Positions 24,962 through 32,825 of a DNA stretch of 64,000 nucleotides are shown here, one piece after another; the stretch's first letter is position 1, and each line of letters starts with the position of its first letter. Source of the DNA: Bdellovibrio sp. CG22_combo_CG10-13_8_21_14_all_39_27 (GTDB lineage: Bacteria; Bdellovibrionota; Bacteriovoracia; Bacteriovoracales; Bacteriovoracaceae). The stretch covers positions 30,639-94,638 of the forward strand of contig PCTW01000082.1 of the NCBI GenBank assembly GCA_002786715.1, given 5' to 3'. Under the pieces are notes generated by a model. It was not told the origin of the DNA, did no database searches, and was given only the letters and a program-made list of their open reading frames with translations. The position numbers were made by a program, and so were the translations under genes.

Positions 24962-26388
24962 TATTCAGTAATAAAACGATTCGTTTCTGGGTTATAAAAA
25001 AGTTCTTTCTTTACAGATTCGCGCCCATTGAATTTCTTAAGCGTAATTCGCAATTTAACCACATCCTTCTCAAGAGTCTTTGGATCAAGCGGATTAAACT
25101 TCAAACCTGAGAGCATCAAGTTTTCAACTGTTCTGATGGCCTTTTGTTTTAGACCACCGCCGCCGAACTTAACTTCTTTAACTTCGATTTCAATACTCTT
25201 CTTAATGTTATTCTCGCGTGCGAGTTTGCGATCGAGGGTGAAACCTAAGACTCTCTCTCCAGAAGGAGTTGAGAATGAATAAGGCTTAATTGTTTTCATA
25301 ACAGTTTCAAGATCAACTGATGATTCAGGCAGTTTTTCTACTTCTTCATTAGTAAATTCGCGAAAAAGGTCGTACTGACGCAATTTTTTCAAGCTTGCAA
25401 CATAACTTTCAAAACTCATAGACTCCGCACGAGTGATGACCATAATTTTTGACTGGAGTTTTTCACGACGACGTCCAAAACTTAAGAGTCCTAAGCTTCT
25501 TCCTGTTGTTGTCTGGCTGGCAAGTGAGCTCACGAGAATATTACTTAAACCCTTAACCATATAAAGTTGGGGATTTGTGAAATTGAGAATTGAAACGCGA
25601 TCTTCTCTTCCCTCGACAGGAGGTAAAATAACTCCATAGCGAAATGAAAAATCGGAGAGCAGAACGAGATCAGGATCACTGGCAGAAATGGAAAGATTGC
25701 CCGCGAGAGTTAAACCTGCTTTCTCTTCTTTCACAATCCCGGCCGTAGGTGAGACATAAACATTAGTAGAATGGTTATAATCAATTGAAGCGAGGTTTGG
25801 TAAAAGTTGAGTGACTGTCGTTACGCGATTGATTTGAGTGCGAACAAGTTTAGAACCAAGGACAGAACTTAAAAGTTTATTTCCTACCTTAAGAGCGAGA
25901 TCCACAGTCCCTAATGTTCCCATGTTTAGATTCCAATCAGAATCTTCTTCATTACTTCCCACTCCTGATATTTGGGCCTGCATTTCGGCAAGTCCTTCAT
26001 CACTTAGCGAAAAAATCTCTGTCGTCACTTGAACTAAGGCACTAGCATCAAAATCTTCAAGCACATCGAGAACTGGAATCATGGCGATAAATTTATCGCG
26101 AAGGTTTTCATCATTAATCCAAAAGCTCATTTTCTTAAGAGATTCTAAAGCGATGTAACCGTCTGTAGGAGAAAGGACTGTTCCCGGAAAGAGAACAGCA
26201 TTAATTTTTGCAATCAATTGGCGAGCAACTACATTCTTTGTGATGTATTCACAGCGCTCGAGCTCTTCATTACAGTTGACTGTTCCTGCCGGTTTTTCAA
26301 GAACCACGGGACCAGGAGTTTCTTGGGCATAGCTGACCATGGCCACTGAAGAAAGAAGAAGAAGAGCTGAAATGATAAGTGTACGCAT
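24961..26388 (-). CDS. Secreted protein, unknown (first of three)
   Basis: 475 residues with a signal peptide (about 1-21, ending SYAQ). AAGGA lies 7 nt before the ATG. Mature cysteines occur near the N terminus (VNCNEELERCEYI). A basic Arg/Lys-rich stretch (SFGRRREKLQSKIMV) lies near the middle. The last 100 residues are beta-rich (SIEIEVKEVKFGGGGLKQ). No family recognised. It heads a three-gene, translationally coupled operon. Confidence 0.72.
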   Translation of the reverse strand: MRTLIISALLLLSSVAMVSYAQETPGPVVLEKPAGTVNCNEELERCEYITKNVVARQLIAKINAVLFPGTVLSPTDGYIALESLKKMSFWINDENLRDKFIAMIPVLDVLEDFDASALVQVTTEIFSLSDEGLAEMQAQISGVGSNEEDSDWNLNMGTLGTVDLALKVGNKLLSSVLGSKLVRTQINRVTTVTQLLPNLASIDYNHSTNVYVSPTAGIVKEEKAGLTLAGNLSISASDPDLVLLSDFSFRYGVILPPVEGREDRVSILNFTNPQLYMVKGLSNILVSSLASQTTTGRSLGLLSFGRRREKLQSKIMVITRAESMSFESYVASLKKLRQYDLFREFTNEEVEKLPESSVDLETVMKTIKPYSFSTPSGERVLGFTLDRKLARENNIKKSIEIEVKEVKFGGGGLKQKAIRTVENLMLSGLKFNPLDPKTLEKDVVKLRITLKKFNGRESVKKELFYNPETNRFITE

Positions 26389-26542
26389 TGGAACGTCCTT
26401 AGTCGGATTATTGGATAATTTTGAACAGGTTTTAAGTTAAAAAATGTGGTGCGGCAAGAGCCGACTTTTGCCTAAGTAAAAGATACCTTGATCCTGCGAC
26501 AATAGGCCTCTAAACTATGGTAAAACCGAGAATAGAGAAAAA

Positions 26543-27529
26543 ATGGCTTATTGCAGCATAGTCGTTCCATTAATCAGTGAGTGCCAACGTTTTGAACGTT
26601 GGTCACAAGAACTCAAGCCGCTGCTATGCGTCGACGGCAAGCCGATGATTATCCATGCTCGCGATTCCTTTGCCTCAGTTGGCGATTTTCAATGGGTTTT
26701 TATTTTAAGGCCCGATCTGGTCAACGAGCTTCGCCCGCCACTGATGGAATGGTTTCCAGACGCGCAAATTATTGTTCAACAAGAACAGACACTGGCCCAT
26801 ACTTTAAGTGAATTATTATTGGGCCCTTTATCTGAAGATGAAGTTTATATCTGTGATGCTGACTGTTCTTTCAAGGCTTCAGCTTTTTTTAATCGCCATG
26901 ATAATAAGGGTGATGCCTTATTATTGGGAACTCGTTCACAACTTAAGGCCCGTCTCGGAACTAATCTCGAGAGCAAAAAAGTAGCTGCGCTTACTTCACA
27001 TCCAGAAGAAGGACGACATACAAGTTGTGGCCTTTTTAAAATTTTAAATACAGAACGATTCTTACAATTTTTAGCCTCAGCAAGAGACGAAGACAATGCT
27101 GCGGAATTGATAAAAGCTTGGTTCCATTGGGGAGCTAAAATCAATTGGCATGAAGCGGAAGCCCTCTTTAGTTTTATTTCTCGCAATGACATTCTTCAAT
27201 ACAAAGGTCGTTACGGTTCTGGTTTTCATACGCTTTCAGAGTTTTATCCCTATTATCTTTCGGAGCATTTGCAACCTGGTACCAAAATTTTGCATTTTAT
27301 TGGAACAAGTATTGGTATTATCTGTTTTATTTCGGCACTTCTTTTTTGGAATCCAACATTTTTATTGGCGGGTTTAGTAAGTGGTTATGCTTTCGCTTGG
27401 ATTAGTCATATGTTGATTGAACACAATCGACCGGCAACGTTTAAGTATCCGCTCTACTCTTTTGCTTGTGACTTTATTATGTTTTGGGAATTGTTAACGG
27501 GTAAGCGCTTATTTTCTTCGGCTAAGTAA
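26543..27529 (+). CDS. Fusion: nucleotidyltransferase-like domain plus Mpo1/DUF962-like membrane domain
   Basis: 328 residues. The N-terminal part (about 1-205) resembles a sugar-phosphate nucleotidyltransferase: SQELKPLLCVDGKPMIIHA is the substrate/Lys motif and ICDADCSF an acidic metal motif, but the usual G-x-G-x-R phosphate loop is replaced by VPLISECQRF. The C-terminal part (about 225-322) matches the Mpo1-like DUF962 family: FYPYYLSEHLQPGTKILH, two hydrophobic segments, ISHMLIEHNRPATF and a final FIMFWELLTGK. The family histidines are visible (H242, H251, H289, H294). Yeast Mpo1 is an Fe(II) dioxygenase of 2-hydroxy fatty acids in the ER membrane. The fusion is unusual, and its lipid or glycolipid role is inference. 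Its 3' end overlaps folA by 21 bp. Confidence 0.75.
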   Translation: MAYCSIVVPLISECQRFERWSQELKPLLCVDGKPMIIHARDSFASVGDFQWVFILRPDLVNELRPPLMEWFPDAQIIVQQEQTLAHTLSELLLGPLSEDEVYICDADCSFKASAFFNRHDNKGDALLLGTRSQLKARLGTNLESKKVAALTSHPEEGRHTSCGLFKILNTERFLQFLASARDEDNAAELIKAWFHWGAKINWHEAEALFSFISRNDILQYKGRYGSGFHTLSEFYPYYLSEHLQPGTKILHFIGTSIGIICFISALLFWNPTFLLAGLVSGYAFAWISHMLIEHNRPATFKYPLYSFACDFIMFWELLTGKRLFSSAK

Positions 27530-28033
27530 ACTCAACGTCCAAGCAGGACTTTTCTCAGTTGCTTCATACTTTGCTTCTTCCACTTCACTCCATTCATTAT
27601 TATTGATCTCTGGAAAATAAGCATCGGCTTTGCCATCGTAATCAACACGAGAGAGATAAATCTTATCAGCAAGAGGAAGGGCCTGAGAGTAAATCTGTGC
27701 GCCCCCAATGATGAAAAGCTCTGTCTCCCCACGCTCTTTCGCGTAATCAATCGCCACTTGCAAATCATCAAAAATAAAAACACCTTGAGCTTTAAACGAA
27801 GGGTCGCGGGAAAGAATAATACTGGTTCGCCCAGGTAGTGGACGGCCAATGGATTCAAAAGTCTTGCGCCCCATGATCATGTGGTGACTCATGGTGCGCG
27901 ACTTAAAAAGTTTAAAATCTTCGGGAATATGCCAGAGCATTTGGTTCTCGCCACCCAGTTGGTAGCTCTTACCTACCGCTGCAATAAGCGAAATGATCAA
28001 ATCGCCACCGCAGCTTTGATATGCGGATGACAT
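27509..28033 (-). CDS. folA: Dihydrofolate reductase
   Basis: Reduces dihydrofolate with NADPH, regenerating the cofactor consumed by ThyA next door. Seen: [15 protein letters not shown], the folate motif [13 protein letters not shown] with the catalytic acid, [18 protein letters not shown], and FIIGGAQIY. Two starts are possible. ATG 28033 gives 174 residues and has GGAAGG 6 nt upstream, but that SD also encodes conserved ThyA residues and may be coincidental. TTG 28000 overlaps the thyA stop (TTGA) and would give the canonical N terminus (M-IISLIAAV, 163 residues). I list the longer form. Homology slightly favours the TTG. Confidence 0.93.
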   Translation of the reverse strand: MSSAYQSCGGDLIISLIAAVGKSYQLGGENQMLWHIPEDFKLFKSRTMSHHMIMGRKTFESIGRPLPGRTSIILSRDPSFKAQGVFIFDDLQVAIDYAKERGETELFIIGGAQIYSQALPLADKIYLSRVDYDGKADAYFPEINNNEWSEVEEAKYEATEKSPAWTLSLLSRRK

Positions 28034-28791
28034 TCATAACCTTCCAATTTGAAATCATCAAAAGAGAAATCAAAAAGGGACTTGATATCTGGATTCAATG
28101 TCATCTGAGGAAGCTTATAAGGAGTACGCTTCAATTGCTCAATCGCTTGGTCGATATGATTTGAATAAAGATGAGCATCGCCCATAGTGTGAACAAATTC
28201 ACCAGGCTTCAATCCTGTCACTTGAGCAATCATCATCGTAAGTAAAGCATAAGAAGCAATATTAAAAGGAACACCTAAAAAGATGTCCGCAGAACGTTGA
28301 TACAACTGGCACGAAAGTTTTCCGTCATTGACGTAAAATTGCATGAGAGTGTGACATGGTGGCAAGGCCATTTTTGGAAGGTCAGAAGGATTCCACGCCG
28401 AAACAATCAAGCGACGAGAAAAAGGATTCGCTTTGATTTCTTGGACAAGATTTGAGATTTGATCGATACAAAAACCTTCTCGCGATTCCCAACAACGCCA
28501 TTGCTTTCCGTAAATAGGGCCTAAATTTCCTTTTTCATCGGCCCATTCATCCCAAATCGTCACTTTGTTTTCATTCAGATAACGAGTATTGGTTTCGCCT
28601 TTCAAGAACCACAAGAGTTCATGAATAATTGAGCGAACATGTAATTTCTTAGTAGTTACAAGAGGAAAGCCTTCCTCAAGATTATAACGAGCTTGATAAC
28701 CAAAGACTGATTTGGTTCCAGTTCCTGTGCGATCAGCGCGATCAGCACCGTTGTCTAAGACGTGACGCAATAAATCATGGTATTGTTTCAT
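27997..28791 (-). CDS. thyA: Thymidylate synthase
   Basis: 264 residues, the length of the E. coli enzyme. Converts dUMP to dTMP using methylene-tetrahydrofolate. Seen: [34 protein letters not shown], the catalytic cysteine in [32 protein letters not shown] and the closing [20 protein letters not shown] precedes the ATG. It forms an operon with folA, whose start lies inside or at the thyA stop. Confidence 0.97.
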   Translation of the reverse strand: MKQYHDLLRHVLDNGADRADRTGTGTKSVFGYQARYNLEEGFPLVTTKKLHVRSIIHELLWFLKGETNTRYLNENKVTIWDEWADEKGNLGPIYGKQWRCWESREGFCIDQISNLVQEIKANPFSRRLIVSAWNPSDLPKMALPPCHTLMQFYVNDGKLSCQLYQRSADIFLGVPFNIASYALLTMMIAQVTGLKPGEFVHTMGDAHLYSNHIDQAIEQLKRTPYKLPQMTLNPDIKSLFDFSFDDFKLEGYECHPHIKAAVAI

Positions 28792-28912
28792 GAAAGAATT
28801 CTCCCGATAAATTTCAGTAGCTTGTGTGTGTGTTTCTACTACAATAATTGTAACGGGAAATTGGCATGAACGTCACGGATAAGTTCTGTCAAAATTTTAC
28901 AGGAAGAAGCAT

Positions 28913-30103
28913 ATGCAAAGAGTCATTACAGGGTTAGAGCAGTTTTCCACAGAAAAAAATATTCAGTCGCGCATCAAGGGCCGCACGGGGCTGCTTTGTC
29001 ATGCAGCTTCACTGACGCCCGATTTTGAACATGCTGCCATTCATTTTAAAAAAATTCTTGGAAAGAACTTGGTTTCACTCTTTGGCCCTCAACATGGGTT
29101 CGTGACCGATGTCCAAGATAATATGATTGAAACCAAACATTTTATTCATCCCTATTTTAAAATCCCTGTTTACTCGCTCTATTCTGAAACCAGAATTCCC
29201 ACGGATGAAATGTTAGAAGGACTCGATACTCTTGTGATCGATCTCCAAGATGTAGGCACAAGAGTTTATACTTATATTACAACTCTGGGTTTAATCATTG
29301 ATTCCCTCCATAAAAAAAATATTAAGCTGGTGATTCTCGATCGGCCCAATCCCGTCAGCGGTAATTTTGTTGAAGGCAATGTGCTTGAACCGGAATGGAA
29401 ATCATTCGTGGGCCATCTTGAAATGCCCATGAGACACGCACTCACAATGGGAGAAGTGGCGAAACTTAAAATGCTGCAAGAGCATCGCGATGTTGAAATC
29501 GATATTGTGACCATGAAGAATTGGAAGCGCGACATGTATTTTCAAGATACGGGTCTTCCATGGGTCAACCCCTCACCTAACCTTCCGACCATGGAAGGAT
29601 CAATCGCCTACTGCGGAACGGTTCTTTTTGAAGGCTGCTCAGTAAGTGAAGGACGCGGAACCACACGCTCACTAGAAATCTTGGGTGCTGCAGGTATTGA
29701 ACCTTTTGCCTTTGCGGACAAAGTAAAAGAGAAAATGCAAAAATTTGGAATTGAAGGAGCAGTTTGCCGACCTCAAGCTTTTGTTCCTACATTTCATAAA
29801 TATGCTGGCAAAACTTGCGGAGGTGTTCAAATTCAAATTACTGATCCCACTCGTTTTGAAGCATGGAAACTTGGACAGATTTTATTGCGAACCTTCAAAA
29901 CAGAATTAGGAAATGATTTTCAATGGAGCGAGAAACCTTACGAATATCAATTTGACCGCTTGGCGATCGACTTCATTAATGGCTCAGAGACATTGCGCCA
30001 TTGGGTTGATAATGATGGGACACCCGAAGCTCTCAACCAACTCGCCCAACGGGGCATGCCAAAATATCTCGAGCAGAAAAAGAGCTGTGAACTCTATTCA
30101 TAA
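28913..30103 (+). CDS. NamZ-type exo-beta-N-acetylmuramidase (DUF1343, GH171)
   Basis: 396 residues. NamZ enzymes release MurNAc from the non-reducing end of peptidoglycan fragments. Family motifs are clear: LFGPQHGFVTDVQDNM, TDEMLEGLDTLVIDLQDVG, RVYTYITTL, LDRPNPVSGNFVEGNVL and the PWVNPSPNLPTMEG segment. SD AGGAAG lies before the ATG. Unlike many family members there is no signal peptide, which suggests cytoplasmic action on imported or recycled muropeptides. The next gene is a NodB deacetylase. Confidence 0.9.
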   Translation: MQRVITGLEQFSTEKNIQSRIKGRTGLLCHAASLTPDFEHAAIHFKKILGKNLVSLFGPQHGFVTDVQDNMIETKHFIHPYFKIPVYSLYSETRIPTDEMLEGLDTLVIDLQDVGTRVYTYITTLGLIIDSLHKKNIKLVILDRPNPVSGNFVEGNVLEPEWKSFVGHLEMPMRHALTMGEVAKLKMLQEHRDVEIDIVTMKNWKRDMYFQDTGLPWVNPSPNLPTMEGSIAYCGTVLFEGCSVSEGRGTTRSLEILGAAGIEPFAFADKVKEKMQKFGIEGAVCRPQAFVPTFHKYAGKTCGGVQIQITDPTRFEAWKLGQILLRTFKTELGNDFQWSEKPYEYQFDRLAIDFINGSETLRHWVDNDGTPEALNQLAQRGMPKYLEQKKSCELYS

Positions 30104-30195
30104 ATAATTCAACTCCTTTTTACAAGGGGGATGGACACAAATCGAAATTGGGTCCATAAATCGTCCCTATTCAATTAATGAACTCGGGGGAGTTA

Positions 30196-30957
30196 ATGAA
30201 AACGAAACTTAGCGTGTTGGCGCTTACATCTCTTTTGATGAGCTCAGCATTTGCCCAAATTATCAATAAAGAATTTGCCAATGGAAATATTGAACGAGTT
30301 CATCGCGGAAAGAATCAAATCATTCTAACATTTGATGATGGGCCAACTCCTGGGGTAACGGAAAAAGTATTAAGTGTACTCAAGGCCAATCAGGTCAAAG
30401 GCACTTTTTTTATTGTGGCACAAAACGCCAAAAGACATCCCGAAATCATGAACAAAATTAAGGCTGAAGGACATCTTATTGGGAATCATTCTATGAGCCA
30501 TCCCAAATTAGGCAGCCTCGGATTTTTCTCTTGGAAAAAAGTCGTTAAAGAGGAAGTCCTCGATGCCCATGAAATTATTTTTCCTTATATGCAACCGGGG
30601 CAACGCTTTTACTTTAGAGCTCCTCACGCAAGCTGGGATTCTAAAATTTCAAAATACTTAAATAAAACTGACGTGGGCGCTAAATACATCGGACCCGTTC
30701 TTTGGGATATCGGTGGTGATATGGAAGTTGAAGGTGATCATTACTCTAAGACTGCTGATTGGGCCTGTTGGAGTAAGAAGCTCACTGTTGATGAGTGTCT
30801 TGAGGGCTATTTGAGAGAGACTGATGAAGTCAAAGGTGGAGTGATCTTGATGCACGATTTGGTTAGCAAATCTGCTGAAATGCTCGCCAAGCTGATTCCA
30901 GAACTCAAGCTCCGAGGGTACACTTTTGCGACTCTTGAAGACGCACAATTTGAATAA
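30196..30957 (+). CDS. Exported polysaccharide deacetylase (NodB domain, CE4)
   Basis: 253 residues from ATG 30196, chosen because GGGGGAG sits just upstream and the signal peptide begins there (MKTKLSVLALTSLLMSSAFA); an in-frame ATG at 30178 lacks an SD. CE4 motifs: motif 1 TFDDGP, motif 2 HSMSHP, motif 3 FRAPHASW, and a late VILMHD. These supply the metal and catalytic residues for N- or O-deacetylation of chitin or peptidoglycan. In Bdellovibrio, CE4 deacetylases act on prey peptidoglycan during invasion; whether this one does is inference. Confidence 0.92.
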   Translation: MKTKLSVLALTSLLMSSAFAQIINKEFANGNIERVHRGKNQIILTFDDGPTPGVTEKVLSVLKANQVKGTFFIVAQNAKRHPEIMNKIKAEGHLIGNHSMSHPKLGSLGFFSWKKVVKEEVLDAHEIIFPYMQPGQRFYFRAPHASWDSKISKYLNKTDVGAKYIGPVLWDIGGDMEVEGDHYSKTADWACWSKKLTVDECLEGYLRETDEVKGGVILMHDLVSKSAEMLAKLIPELKLRGYTFATLEDAQFE

Positions 30958-31405
30958 GATCCTTTTCATAGTATTGCTTTTCTCTGTTTCAACAGTTCAC
31001 GCTGAGATGATGCCTCCCACTGTTGGTACTTGTGGATTCTACCTGCAACTGGAACAGGAAAAGCAATGTGGGCCTCAGGGATATTTAAAATCATACGGAT
31101 TCAAATATTGCCGGAAATTTCTCTATGAAATGAATCATGAGTTCTCTGCTAAAGGTAAAGTTTTTGTTCAAAAAGCGGGCCAGTGTTTGCAAAGTGCGCT
31201 TTGGAATAAAAGTGATATAAACTGCTTAGAAATCAAAAATCAAGCGATAAGCTCTCATGGCCCCTGTTATTATCATTCTGGATTTTGTCAGCTCTCTTTC
31301 CACGATAAAATGGTGATTTTCTCCACTATTAAGAAAGAGCTATTCCAAAGCGATTTTCGCAAGCAGGCCTTAAAAATGCTCAAAATCTGTCAGCACCTTA
31401 AGTAA
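30950..31405 (+). CDS. Small secreted cysteine-rich protein, unknown
   Basis: Start is uncertain because there is no ATG. TTG at 30950 overlaps the deacetylase stop by 8 bp and gives a good signal peptide (MNKILFIVLLFSVSTVHA); TTG at 30926 is eight codons longer. The mature part (about 130 residues) has eight or more cysteines (GTCGFYL, KQCGPQG, KYCRKF, GQCLQS, INCLE, GPCYY, GFCQLS, KICQH), so several disulfides are likely. The pattern resembles small secreted proteins common in Bdellovibrio relatives. Probably co-transcribed with nodB. Confidence 0.65.
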   Translation: MNKILFIVLLFSVSTVHAEMMPPTVGTCGFYLQLEQEKQCGPQGYLKSYGFKYCRKFLYEMNHEFSAKGKVFVQKAGQCLQSALWNKSDINCLEIKNQAISSHGPCYYHSGFCQLSFHDKMVIFSTIKKELFQSDFRKQALKMLKICQHLK

Positions 31406-31408
31406 TTC

Positions 31409-31437
31409 TTGGCCAAACTCCCCTTTTCCCCTATCAT
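31409..31437 (+). promoter_or_regulatory. Promoter candidate giving a leaderless transcript
   Basis: TTGGCC and TATCAT are separated by 17 bp. Only six bases separate TATCAT from the ATG at 31444, and no SD is present. Transcription would start at or next to the ATG. Confidence 0.35.
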
Positions 31438-31443
31438 TTATCT

Positions 31444-32019
31444 ATGAAAATTATATTAGTCGTTTTTCTTGCCGTTTTATCACTAAGCTCTTGTAGTTTT
31501 CTTTCGAAATTTAATTCAGTTGAAGGAAAGCTCCTTAATGAAGAAAATTACGCCACGATCAACGACAAGGACTATGCCTCAGGCGAATCTCAGTCTTACG
31601 GTATTTCCGTTACCAATAAACAAAAAGCTGTTTCTAATGATCTCTTTAGTCTCGACTTTTCTCTCTATCCGGATGCCTCTTTTGAAATTTCAAGACTTCT
31701 TCCTAATGATCGAACACTTCAAACTTTAAAGGTAAGAAGAGTTTCAGGATTTGCTTCAGGAAAAGGAGTTCTCCACACACCAATTGGAGCCTTTGAAATT
31801 AGTGCAGGAGTTGGACTGTCCTATTTAGATGCCTTTAATGACACAATTGATACTTCAAAAGTTGAACCGACCTTTCGCTATGAAGGAACTTATACAGCAT
31901 TTTTAATTCAAAATTTTTACGGTGCCGTCTCTTTTACTTTTCAAGAATCGCCTCATAGCACCTATAGCGAGTACTATGCCTTGGTTTACAAAATCGGCTA
32001 TGTTTTTGGCAAGTTTTGA
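31444..32019 (+). CDS. Lipoprotein, unknown, beta-rich
   Basis: 191 residues; lipobox LSSC with C17. No SD precedes the ATG, and a promoter-like pair places the start of transcription at the ATG. The C-terminal half has alternating beta strands with glycine (FEISAGVGLSYLDAFND, GAVSFTFQESPHSTYSE) ending in YKIGYVFGKF, reminiscent of outer-membrane barrels or lipocalin-like folds. No family recognised. Its last 22 bp overlap the convergent gene. Confidence 0.7.
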   Translation: MKIILVVFLAVLSLSSCSFLSKFNSVEGKLLNEENYATINDKDYASGESQSYGISVTNKQKAVSNDLFSLDFSLYPDASFEISRLLPNDRTLQTLKVRRVSGFASGKGVLHTPIGAFEISAGVGLSYLDAFNDTIDTSKVEPTFRYEGTYTAFLIQNFYGAVSFTFQESPHSTYSEYYALVYKIGYVFGKF

Positions 32020-32279
32020 CGAGCAAAGAATGTACGAGAAGCTCCATACAAGCTAATCACAACCCAAATGGATTCAATCAGAAAGCCTGAGAAATTAAAC
32101 TCATGGGCCAGTGAATAGAGAATCATTCCTGAGCCAAAAGCATTGGCAAATGAGAATTTCAATTCATGACTCTCCCATTTACCAGCATGCAAAAGAAAAT
32201 AGGCAACTAAGGTTAAAGTCACACCAGTCGTTCCAACAAAATCGTGAAATTGATAATTCTGCATGAAGTTTATTGACAT
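31998..32279 (-). CDS. Small membrane protein of CBU_0592 type
   Basis: 93 residues with three hydrophobic helices (VGTTGVTLTLVAYFLLHAG, FANAFGSGMILYSLAHEF, LIESIWVVISLYGASRTF). The pattern G-V-x-L-x-x-x-A-Y, then N-A-x-G, then FN with a following IE-x-x-W-x-x-x-S-x-YG, is that of the CBU_0592 family of small membrane proteins, whose function is unknown. AAGGA lies before the ATG. Confidence 0.75.
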   Translation of the reverse strand: MSINFMQNYQFHDFVGTTGVTLTLVAYFLLHAGKWESHELKFSFANAFGSGMILYSLAHEFNFSGFLIESIWVVISLYGASRTFFARQNLPKT

Positions 32280-32345
32280 AAATGGTCCTTAGGATAAAAG
32301 AGAACTTAATTTTTTATTATGCTTTATATATCGGCTGAGGCTTTT

Positions 32346-32753
32346 ATGAAATGGTTTCTTTTATTATCCCTCTCCTTTACCACATCTGCTTATGCTTTAT
32401 CTTTTCAAATAAGCTATAAAGGAAATGTTCTTTTTTCCCAAAATCATTACGACATAGATCTCCAAGAACACTTAGGAATTCCTACTTTAGAGCTTTTAAA
32501 TCAATCAGGATTAGACTTTGAGGGTGGAAGCTATGGGGTAAAATCCATATCAGGATTGGGTAATAAAATAGAGAGTGTCTCGTCTACTGAAATGAAGGCC
32601 TACGGCTGGTGCTTCTCTATTGACTCCCAAGTTCCTGAAACTATGATCGATGAGACCTTTGCTTCAACCCAGGATTCTCAATTGCGCTGGTTCTATGCCT
32701 ATGCCCATTTTAAAAATGGACAGTGGATCGCTCAGTGCCAAGAAGATCTCTAG
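32346..32753 (+). CDS. Secreted DUF4430-like small protein
   Basis: 135 residues from ATG 32346, chosen because GAGG lies just upstream and the signal peptide starts there (MKWFLLLSLSFTTSAYA). The mature part has YGVKSISGLGN, then AYGWCFSIDSQVPE and LRWFYAYAHFKNGQW. This resembles the DUF4430 / transcobalamin C-terminal-like fold, where G-W-x-x-x-I-D strands recur. Assignment is tentative. Two cysteines (GWCFS, AQCQE) could pair. Confidence 0.6.
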   Translation: MKWFLLLSLSFTTSAYALSFQISYKGNVLFSQNHYDIDLQEHLGIPTLELLNQSGLDFEGGSYGVKSISGLGNKIESVSSTEMKAYGWCFSIDSQVPETMIDETFASTQDSQLRWFYAYAHFKNGQWIAQCQEDL

Positions 32754-32825
32754 TAATTTTTTCAATGTGAAAGCTGAAAATTCAAAAATTTGATACATAA
32801 GCCCCATTCTTTGGGGGATTACGTT

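Noticed and set aside
28815..28830. Short GTGTGT run upstream of thyA
   Set aside because: Only a few dinucleotide units; too short to call a functional repeat.
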